The notes under the pieces were generated by a model. It did not search any database and was not told the origin of the DNA. It saw only the letters and a list, made by a program, of their open reading frames with translations. Positions 19,737 to 27,106 of a DNA stretch of 64,000 nt are shown one piece after another. This DNA is from Microcella sp046293215. Its GTDB lineage: Bacteria; Actinomycetota; Actinomycetes; Actinomycetales; Microbacteriaceae. Position numbers and translations under genes: made by a program. How positions within the stretch are numbered: the stretch's first letter is position 1; each line of letters begins with the position of its first letter. The stretch spans positions 110,321 to 174,320 of the forward strand of contig NZ_JBKBPI010000005.1 in assembly GCF_046293215.1 (NCBI RefSeq). Reading direction: 5' to 3'.

Positions 19737-22598
19737 GTGTCGACCCTGCTCTACCGTCTCGCCCGCGCTGCCTACCGCCGCGCCCGCACCGTGCTCGCGA
19801 TCTGGCTCCTCGTTGCGATCGGCCTGCTGGGCGTGGGCTTCGGGCTCGGCGGCTCCACCGATGACACGTTCACGATTCCCGGCACGGAGTCGCAGGATGC
19901 GCTCGACGAACTCGGCGAACTGTTTCCCCAGGTCGCCGGAGCCACCATCCAGGCCGTCATCGTGGCACCGGACGGCCAACGCGTCGACGACCCAGCCGTG
20001 CGCGCCGAGATCGCCGACATCGCCGCCGACCTGTCGTCCATCGGCGGAGTCGACCAGGTGCTCGATCCGTTCGACGAGTTCGCCGACAACCAGGTGAGTG
20101 CTGACGGAACGGTCGCGATCATTCAAACAACCCTCGTCGGCCAGCAGGCCGAGGTGACCGACGAGACGCTGGACGCGGTCGTCGCGACGGGCGACGGGCG
20201 GGATGCGCGGGTCGAGTTCGCGGGGCAGATCTTCGCCGACCAGGTGCCCGGCATCTCGATCATCGAGGCGATCGGCGTCGGCATCGCCGGGATCGTGCTG
20301 CTGATCACCTTCGGCTCGCTGCGCGCCGCCGGCATGCCGATCGTCAGCGCCATCCTCGGCGTCGGCGTATCGATGGGCGGCATCTTCTTCATCGCCTCGC
20401 TCGTTCCCGTCTCGAGCGCCGCACCGTTGCTCGCCCTCATGATCGGGCTCGCCGTCGGCATCGACTACGCGCTGTTCATCCTGTCTCGTCACCGCACGCA
20501 ACTCGCGACCGGGATGGCGCCATACGAATCGGCCGGGGTCGCCGCCGGAACCGCGGGAAGCGCCGTCGTCTTCGCCGGCGGGACCGTCATCATCGCGCTC
20601 ATGGGCTTGCTGGTCGTCGGCATCCCCTTCCTGTCGATCATGGGGATCGGAGGCGCGGCGGCCGTCGCGGTTGCCGTCGCCGCCGCGCTCACCCTGCTGC
20701 CCGCCCTGATGGGGCTCGCGGGTGACCGCCTGATTCCGCGCGAGGGGTCGCGGGCGTGGCGCCGCGCGCATCCGGTCGCCGGGGGACGACCGACGATGGG
20801 CCGTCGGTGGGTTCGCGGCGTCATGCGGCGACCGGTGGTGACAACGCTCGCCGTCGTCGCCGTGCTCGGCGCCGTCTCGCTGCCCGCGTTCAGCCTCGAC
20901 TTGAACCTGCCAGACGGCGGAAAGGAACCCGCCGGCACCACGCAGCGTGAGGCGTACGACATCATCGCCAGCGTGTTCGGGCCGGGTACCGCGGGACCGC
21001 TGCTCGTCACCGTCGACATCACGCAAACGACCGACATCCTCGATGACCTCGATGCGATTCGTGCCGAGCTCAGTAACGTGCCAGGCGTTGCGACCGTGAG
21101 CCCGGGCATCCCGTCGCCGGGCACAGAGCGCGCGATCTTCCGCGTTGCCCCCGAGACCGCGCCCGACGCCGCCGAGACAAAACAGATCGTCGCCGACATT
21201 CGCGCCCTCGGCGTCGAATTGGATGCACGCTACGGCACCCCGATCGCCGTCACCGGGGTCACCGCCATCGGCATCGACATCTCGCAGCGGCTGAGCGCCG
21301 CGCTCGTGCCCTTCGCGCTCATCGTCGTGGGGCTCTCGATCCTGCTACTGATGGCCGTCTTCCGTTCCGTGCTTGTGCCCATCAAGGCGGCCCTCGGCTT
21401 CCTGCTGTCGGTCGGAACAGCGCTCGGCGTCACCGCTGTCGTCTTCCAGTGGGGGTACGGCGCCGAGCTACTGCACGTCGAACCGGGGCCGATTCTGAGC
21501 TTCATGCCGATCATCCTCATGGCCGTGCTGTTCGGCCTGGCGATGGACTACGAGGTCTTCCTCGTCTCGGGTATGCGCGAGCAGTACGTGCACGGCGCGA
21601 GCCCCCGCGCGGCGATCGAGGAGGGGTTCACGAACGGCGCCCGCGTCGTCACCGCTGCCGCCCTCATCATGTTCCTCGTCTTCGCGGCCTTCGTGCCCGA
21701 GGGGCTCAACCTGATCAAGCCCGTCGCGCTCGGCCTTGCCGTCGGTATCGCCGTCGACGCCTTCATCGTGCGCATGACGCTCGGGCCGGCGCTCATGACC
21801 CTGTTCGGCAGGGCCGGTTGGTGGTTCCCTGCGGCGCTTGACCGGGCACTTCCCAACCTCGACATCGAGGGCGAGGCGCTCGGCGCGCACCGCGCCGCCC
21901 AGCGGTGGGCAGATGAGCACGCGTCCTCCGTCCTCGTCGTTGACGGGCTTGCCGCCCACGGCGTCGAGGGCACACTCGACGCCGACGTGCCCGCGGGGGC
22001 CCGACTCGCCCTCGCCATCGAGGCCGGCTCGCGCCGGCCCCTGCTCGCCACGCTCGCGGGCTATGTGCCCACGGCGGCGGGGCGAGCGCGCGTCGCCGAC
22101 GGGCTGCTGCCGTCGCAACCGTCCCGGGTCGCCCGACGCGTCACCCTCATCGACCTCGACCCCGTGCGCGTGCCCGCCGGGGTGAATCTGGCAACGCTCG
22201 CCGACGAGCGGCTGCGCGCCGCACGGTCTCGGCGCAGCGTCGACGCGTGGCTCGCGTCTCTGGTGTCGCGACTGGCTAGCGCCGACGAGCCCGATCTCGC
22301 CCGCACGCTGGAACGGGTCGATCCGCAGGTGCCGCTTGCCGCGCTTGACCCGGGCGTGCGAGCCCTGGTCGCCGCGGCCCTCGGAACCATCGATCAGGCG
22401 CCGATTCTGCTGATCGATTCGGGGCACCTCCCCGCGTCGACGGTGGCGGCCGCTGACCGCCTACTCGACTGCACCGCGCCGACCGCCGCCCGCGTCGTCG
22501 TCGGCGATGAGGCGGCCACACTGCCTGCCGACGACCGCGCACGGGGGCGATGGACAACGACCCCGACCGTTTCTCTTCTCGACTCGGAGGCGAAGTGA
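19737..22598 (+). CDS. MMPL-family transporter with C-terminal degenerate ABC-ATPase-like domain
   Basis: 953 residues from GTG. Residues 1-725 are a standard MMPL (RND superfamily) exporter: first helix at 18-36, an extracellular domain, a five-helix bundle with GLAVGIDYALFILSRHR, a second extracellular domain, and a second bundle with GLAMDYEVFLVSGMREQY. From about 729 to 953 there is a soluble domain with ABC-ATPase order: VLVVDGLAAHGVEG, VPAGARLALAIEAGSRRPLLATLAG where a Walker A should be, then LDPGVRALVAAALGTIDQAPILLID like a signature helix plus Walker B. The P-loop lysine is missing, so ATP hydrolysis is unlikely. Such exporters move lipids or drugs. The next gene, YhgE-like, is coupled. 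Confidence 0.88.
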   Translation: MSTLLYRLARAAYRRARTVLAIWLLVAIGLLGVGFGLGGSTDDTFTIPGTESQDALDELGELFPQVAGATIQAVIVAPDGQRVDDPAVRAEIADIAADLSSIGGVDQVLDPFDEFADNQVSADGTVAIIQTTLVGQQAEVTDETLDAVVATGDGRDARVEFAGQIFADQVPGISIIEAIGVGIAGIVLLITFGSLRAAGMPIVSAILGVGVSMGGIFFIASLVPVSSAAPLLALMIGLAVGIDYALFILSRHRTQLATGMAPYESAGVAAGTAGSAVVFAGGTVIIALMGLLVVGIPFLSIMGIGGAAAVAVAVAAALTLLPALMGLAGDRLIPREGSRAWRRAHPVAGGRPTMGRRWVRGVMRRPVVTTLAVVAVLGAVSLPAFSLDLNLPDGGKEPAGTTQREAYDIIASVFGPGTAGPLLVTVDITQTTDILDDLDAIRAELSNVPGVATVSPGIPSPGTERAIFRVAPETAPDAAETKQIVADIRALGVELDARYGTPIAVTGVTAIGIDISQRLSAALVPFALIVVGLSILLLMAVFRSVLVPIKAALGFLLSVGTALGVTAVVFQWGYGAELLHVEPGPILSFMPIILMAVLFGLAMDYEVFLVSGMREQYVHGASPRAAIEEGFTNGARVVTAAALIMFLVFAAFVPEGLNLIKPVALGLAVGIAVDAFIVRMTLGPALMTLFGRAGWWFPAALDRALPNLDIEGEALGAHRAAQRWADEHASSVLVVDGLAAHGVEGTLDADVPAGARLALAIEAGSRRPLLATLAGYVPTAAGRARVADGLLPSQPSRVARRVTLIDLDPVRVPAGVNLATLADERLRAARSRRSVDAWLASLVSRLASADEPDLARTLERVDPQVPLAALDPGVRALVAAALGTIDQAPILLIDSGHLPASTVAAADRLLDCTAPTAARVVVGDEAATLPADDRARGRWTTTPTVSLLDSEAK

Positions 22599-22600
22599 TC

Positions 22601-24685
22601 ATGACCCGCCGACCTTCCCGCCTGCTGGCGGCGCTCATCGCCGCGGCACTCGTGCCCGCCGCCATCGTCGGCGTCGCGTTGGCCGCTCTCGGAAGCGGAA
22701 CTGACGACCCGCTGGCGCGCATCCCGGCGGCCGTCGTCAACGACGACGAGTTCGTCACGACGATCGACGCCGAGGGCGACGAGCAGCTGATCCTCGCGGG
22801 GCGGCTGCTCGTCACCGAGCTCACCGGCCCGGACGCGCCCGGCTTCGACTGGCGGCCCACGAGCGCCGCCGACGCCGAGCGTGCCCTTGCTGCTGGCGAG
22901 GTGTACGCGGTCGTCACGATCCCGAGCGATTTTTCGGCGTCGATCGCCACGCTCGGCGAGCCGGACGCGCGCGTGGCGACGATCCGCATCCAGACCGACG
23001 ACGCCCACAGCTATCTCGCCGGCAGCGTCACCCAGGCGCTTGGTGAGGCGCTGGTCGCGCAGTTCGGCGCGGAGATCACGGAACAGGTGCTCGCCGGGGT
23101 CGTCGGAGGACTCGGCGACCTGGGTGTCGCGCTTGCCGAGGCGGGTGACGGCGCGCGCCAGCTCGCCGACGGAACCCGCGACCTGGGGGAGGGGGTGGCG
23201 AGCCTCGGAGACGGTGTCGCCGGCATCGGCTCGGGTGCGCGTGAGCTCGGCAGTGGCCTGGGAGCCCTCGCAGCCGGAACCCGTGGAGCGGCCGACGGCG
23301 CAGCCCAGTCAGCGGACGGATCCCGTCAACTGGCCGACGGCCTCGCCCGCTACGTCGACGGAGTCGGCGGTGTGGCTGACGGCGTGACGGCGTACGTCGG
23401 GGGCGTTGACCAGCTTGCCTCCGGACTCGAAACGTTCGCCGCCGAGGTGGAGCCGCTTCCGACCCTCGGCACTGCCATCGTGGGCGTCGACCAGCAACTG
23501 GGGCTTCTCTCCGACTCCCTCAGCGAGATCGCGGCCGCACTAGCGACTCCGGGCCTTCCCGCTGAGCAACAGCAGGGGCTCATTCTGGCGCTCGGCGAGC
23601 TCGCCTCCGGGGCCGAGCAGCTCTCTCGTGCCTCGGGCCAGGTTGCGGCGCAAGCCGAGTCCGCGCTCGTGTCGGTGCCAGGCGGTGTGGCGGAGTCCGC
23701 CGCGGGTGCTCGCGCGCTGGCCGACGGCGGAGGGCCGTTGGTCGACGGCGCCTCCCAGCTCGCCGAGAACGGCGCCCCCCTCGTGGGTGGGCTCGACGGG
23801 TTGACGGACGGCCTCGGAGAACTCAGCGGCGGGCTCGATCGTCTCGCCTCCGGCGTCGGCCAGAGCGCGGGTGGGGCCGCGGCGCTCGCCGACGGTGCCA
23901 CGCTCATCGCTGACGGTGCCGCCGAGGCGGCCGACGGGGCAACCCAGCTCGCTGACGGCGCCGACGAGTTGGGGGCAGGGCTCACGGAGGGTGCCGCCGA
24001 GGTGCCCAGCGCCGACGACCTCAACACGGACGTGCTTCTCAGCCCGGTCGCCCTCGACAGCGCCCGCGTCAACGCGGTGGACGGCATCGGGGGCATCATC
24101 GTCGCCGCGCTCGCCCCCATCGCGCTGTGGCTCGGCGCGCTGGCGGCCTCCGTCGCGGCGCCCCGCGGCGGCGCAACGCTGGTTGGCTCCGCCCTCGGCG
24201 CTCGTGCCCAGCTGCGGCGACGCATGACGGTACTGCTCGGCGTCGCGCTCGCTCAGGGCGCCCTCGTGGCGGTGCTCGCTCCGCTGCTCGCCGGGGCGGC
24301 GTGGTCGGCGCTGCCGGGGCTGCTCGCGCTCGCCCTCGTCGCCTCGCTGGCCTTCGCCGCGCTGCACCTCGCCGCGGCGCTCTGGCTCGGCCGGGCCGCG
24401 ACGACCATTGCCTCGCTCGTCGCGCTCGGCGTGCAAGCCGTCGTCATCGGCATCATCATCCCGGTGGAGGCGCTCGTGGCGCCCTTCCCGGCGCTGGCGG
24501 CGGTGCTGCCCGTCCCGATCATCGCTGACGGGATGCTCGCGGTGCTGGCGGGCGGGGACACCGGCCGCATCATCGCGGCCCTGGTGACGAGCGCACTGAT
24601 CGTCGCCGCGACGGTTCCGCTCGCGGTTGCGGGGGCGCGACAGCAGCGCTCTCGTGCGGTGCGTGCAGCGTATGTCCAGGCGTAG
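22601..24685 (+). CDS. YhgE/Pip-family membrane protein with heptad-repeat stalk
   Basis: About 694 residues. One membrane helix near residues 8-28 is followed by a long extracellular part, then six hydrophobic segments (about 490-690) of the YhgE/Pip (ABC-2-like) type. The extracellular part holds two blocks of 7-residue repeats of the form LADGxxx (about 187-278 and 372-465), roughly 13 units each. YhgE/Pip relatives include a phage receptor in lactococci and parts of type VII-like secretion, but the transport role here is unproven. The gene begins at the MMPL stop; GTG at 22595 is an alternative start with the same CGGAGG ribosome site. Confidence 0.8.
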   Translation: MTRRPSRLLAALIAAALVPAAIVGVALAALGSGTDDPLARIPAAVVNDDEFVTTIDAEGDEQLILAGRLLVTELTGPDAPGFDWRPTSAADAERALAAGEVYAVVTIPSDFSASIATLGEPDARVATIRIQTDDAHSYLAGSVTQALGEALVAQFGAEITEQVLAGVVGGLGDLGVALAEAGDGARQLADGTRDLGEGVASLGDGVAGIGSGARELGSGLGALAAGTRGAADGAAQSADGSRQLADGLARYVDGVGGVADGVTAYVGGVDQLASGLETFAAEVEPLPTLGTAIVGVDQQLGLLSDSLSEIAAALATPGLPAEQQQGLILALGELASGAEQLSRASGQVAAQAESALVSVPGGVAESAAGARALADGGGPLVDGASQLAENGAPLVGGLDGLTDGLGELSGGLDRLASGVGQSAGGAAALADGATLIADGAAEAADGATQLADGADELGAGLTEGAAEVPSADDLNTDVLLSPVALDSARVNAVDGIGGIIVAALAPIALWLGALAASVAAPRGGATLVGSALGARAQLRRRMTVLLGVALAQGALVAVLAPLLAGAAWSALPGLLALALVASLAFAALHLAAALWLGRAATTIASLVALGVQAVVIGIIIPVEALVAPFPALAAVLPVPIIADGMLAVLAGGDTGRIIAALVTSALIVAATVPLAVAGARQQRSRAVRAAYVQA

Positions 24686-24808
24686 GGAGGCGGGTGCCCC
24701 GCGTCGACCACTCTCTGAGAGAACTCTGAATCTCGGCTGATACGGTCGAGCCGGAAACTTGAGCAGCCCCCGAACACCGCCGCCGATGCGGCAGGAACGA
24801 GCCAGCGC

Positions 24809-26236
24809 ATGACCGACCGCCGCCAGTACGACTTCGTCGTTGTCTCGAATCGGCTCCCCGTAGATCGGGTCGTCGACCCGGACGGCACGGAACGGTGGCA
24901 GCGCTCGCCCGGCGGTCTCGTGACAGCCCTCGAACCGGTGATGCGGGCATCCGACGGCGCATGGGTGGGGTGGCCCGGCAAGCCCGATCTCGAGCTGGAG
25001 CCGTTCAGTGCCGATGACACCTACCTGGTGCCCGTCGCCCTGAGCTCTGACGAGGTCGCCGACTACTACGAAGGCTTCAGCAACGACACGCTGTGGCCGC
25101 TGTACCACGACGTCATCGCACCGCCCAGCTTCCACCGCGAGTGGTGGGACGCCTACGTGCGCGTCAACCGGCGCTTCGCCGAGGCGAGCGCGGCCATCGC
25201 GGCCGAGGGTGCGACCGTGTGGGTGCAGGACTACCAACTGCAGCTGGCGCCGAAGATGCTGCGCGAGCTGCGCCCCGACTTGGTGATCGGTTTCTTCAAC
25301 CACATCCCGTTCCCGCCGTACGGCATCTACGCGCAGTTGCCGTGGCGCAAGCAGATCGTTGAGGGCCTGTTGGGGGCCGACGTGATCGGCTTCCAGCGGG
25401 TCGCCGATGCCGGCAACTTCACCCGCGCGGTTCGTCGACTGTTCGGGGCCGCCAGCACGAAGGGGCACGAGGTGCGCGTCCCCGTCGCCGAAGGCGCGGC
25501 GCCGCGCACGGCGATCGCGAAGGCATTCCCCATCTCGATCGACGCCGCGATGTTCGAAGAGTTGGCCCGTCGCCCCGAGATTCAGGCGCGCGCCGCCGAG
25601 ATTCGCTCTGAGCTCGGCAACCCCGACACGATCTATCTCGGCGTCGACCGACTCGACTACACCAAGGGCATCCGCCACCGCTTGAAGGCGTTCGGCGAGC
25701 TGCTGCGCGATGGCCGAACCAAAGCGGGCGACAGCGTGCTCGTGCAGGTCGCAAGCCCCAGCCGAGAGCGCGTGGAGGCGTACATGCAGCTGCGCGACGA
25801 GATCGAGCTGACCGTGGGGCGCATCAACGGCGACTACGCCACGATCAGCAACTCGGCAATTGCCTACCTTCACCACGGCTACCCCCGCGAAGAGATGGTG
25901 GCTCTGTACCTTGCCGCTGATGTCATGCTCGTGACGGCCCTCCGAGACGGCATGAACTTGGTCGCGAAAGAGTACGTGGCCTGCCGCCACGACAACGACG
26001 GCGTGCTGATCTTGAGCGAGTTCGCCGGAGCGGCCGACGAACTCAAAAACGCGCTCCTCGTCAACCCGCACGACATCGACGGGCTGAAGGAGACCATGCT
26101 GGTTGCGGCATCCATGCCGGCCAGAGAGCGCGCCAGCCGCATGCGCGCGTTGCGCAAGCGGGTGCGCGACAACGACGTGGCCCGCTGGTCGGCATCGTTC
26201 CTCGCCGAGCTCGCCAGCGTTCGGGATGCCCGATGA
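24809..26236 (+). CDS. otsA: Trehalose-6-phosphate synthase
   Basis: 475 residues, GT20 family. It joins UDP-glucose (or GDP-glucose) and glucose-6-phosphate to trehalose-6-phosphate. Motifs seen are the N-terminal VVVSNRLPVDR, WVGWPG, the WVQDYQLQL strand, FFNHIPFPP, GVDRLDYTKGI with substrate-binding Arg/Lys, and RDGMNLVAKEYVAC. Trehalose protects against osmotic and desiccation stress. The ATG lies about 120 bases after the YhgE gene, in a gap that holds TACGGT near 24743. otsB overlaps its end by 4 bases. Confidence 0.96.
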   Translation: MTDRRQYDFVVVSNRLPVDRVVDPDGTERWQRSPGGLVTALEPVMRASDGAWVGWPGKPDLELEPFSADDTYLVPVALSSDEVADYYEGFSNDTLWPLYHDVIAPPSFHREWWDAYVRVNRRFAEASAAIAAEGATVWVQDYQLQLAPKMLRELRPDLVIGFFNHIPFPPYGIYAQLPWRKQIVEGLLGADVIGFQRVADAGNFTRAVRRLFGAASTKGHEVRVPVAEGAAPRTAIAKAFPISIDAAMFEELARRPEIQARAAEIRSELGNPDTIYLGVDRLDYTKGIRHRLKAFGELLRDGRTKAGDSVLVQVASPSRERVEAYMQLRDEIELTVGRINGDYATISNSAIAYLHHGYPREEMVALYLAADVMLVTALRDGMNLVAKEYVACRHDNDGVLILSEFAGAADELKNALLVNPHDIDGLKETMLVAASMPARERASRMRALRKRVRDNDVARWSASFLAELASVRDAR

Positions 26237-27018
26237 GCGTCCCCCTCGATCCGGCGCTGACCGAGGCGCTCACCCAGTTCGCCGCCGCACCGCGCGTGCT
26301 CATCGCGCTCGACTTCGACGGCACTCTGGCGCCGGAGGTGGACGTGCCCGATGAGGCGCGGGCGCTTCCTGACGCGCACGCCGCGCTGCTGGCGTTGGCC
26401 GCGTCGCCGAACACGACCGTCGCCCTCGTGTCGGGTCGCTCGCTCGAGAGCCTCGCGCATGTCGGCCGGCTGCCCGACACTGTGCCGCTCATCGGCTCAC
26501 ACGGGCTGGAGGTGCGTCTCGCACCCGGTGATGTTCGCCCCGCCGCGACGCCGGCAGACCGCGCCCGGGTCGACGCGCTGCGCGCCGTGGTGGCCCCGCT
26601 TGTCGAGATGGTCGACGGGGCCTGGATCGAGAACAAGCCCGCCGGCTTTGCCGTGCACACCCGCACCGTTGAGCCCGCGGGGGCCCGCGCGCTGATCGAC
26701 ACTGTCCGGGGGGCGGCGCGACAGGCCGACCCCGGGTTGACGGTTCGCGACGGCAAGAACCTCGTCGAATTTTCGGTGCGGGACGCGACCAAGGGCGACG
26801 GGCTTCGCGTGCTGCGCGCTGAGCTGCAGCCTGACGCTGTGCTCTTTGCCGGTGACGATGTGACCGACGAAGACGCCCTCGCCGTGCTCGAATCAGGAGA
26901 TGTCGGCATCAAGGTGGGGGAGGCAGACACGGTCGCGCAGCACCGCATTCATGACCCCGAGGGAATGGTCGCCGTACTGGAACTGTTGGTGGCACAGCGG
27001 GGCACAGTCGCCGAGTAA
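26233..27018 (+). CDS. otsB: Trehalose-6-phosphate phosphatase
   Basis: 261 residues, HAD superfamily. DFDGTLAPE (about 33-41) has the catalytic Asp pair, VSGRSLESL is motif II, and GDDVTDEDAL near the C-terminus is the metal-binding motif III. It dephosphorylates trehalose-6-phosphate to trehalose. It starts inside the last codon of otsA (ATGA), so the pair is translationally coupled. It is followed after about 90 bases by the Mrp antiporter operon. Confidence 0.95.
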   Translation: MSVPLDPALTEALTQFAAAPRVLIALDFDGTLAPEVDVPDEARALPDAHAALLALAASPNTTVALVSGRSLESLAHVGRLPDTVPLIGSHGLEVRLAPGDVRPAATPADRARVDALRAVVAPLVEMVDGAWIENKPAGFAVHTRTVEPAGARALIDTVRGAARQADPGLTVRDGKNLVEFSVRDATKGDGLRVLRAELQPDAVLFAGDDVTDEDALAVLESGDVGIKVGEADTVAQHRIHDPEGMVAVLELLVAQRGTVAE

Positions 27019-27034
27019 GGGCGGCCCCGACCGG

Positions 27035-27106
27035 TAAACTGACCTCTCAGGATCGGTGCTTCAGGCGCCTCCTGATCGCGCCCACATCAAGCACTCAGGA
27101 GGATGC
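27035..27106 (+). promoter_or_regulatory. Mrp operon leader with possible switch hiding the ribosome site
   Basis: TAAACT at 27035-27040 looks like a -10 box with a start near 27047. The ribosome site TCAGGAGG (27095-27102) is exactly complementary to CCTCCTGA (27068-27075), an 8-bp pairing over a 19-base loop. The same CCTGA can instead pair with TCAGG at 27061-27065 or at 27047-27051. Two exclusive folds, one blocking and one freeing the ribosome site, are therefore possible. This is inference from sequence only. Confidence 0.35.

Noticed and set aside
19737..22598. Frameshifted fusion of an MMPL gene and an ABC gene
   Set aside because: The frame is open throughout with normal codon use and a tight junction to the next gene, so this is a genuine single protein and not a sequencing error.
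27035..27106. A known Na+ riboswitch before mrpA
   Set aside because: The leader is only about 60 bases and I could not match it to a known class. It is reported only as a possible switch by base pairing.
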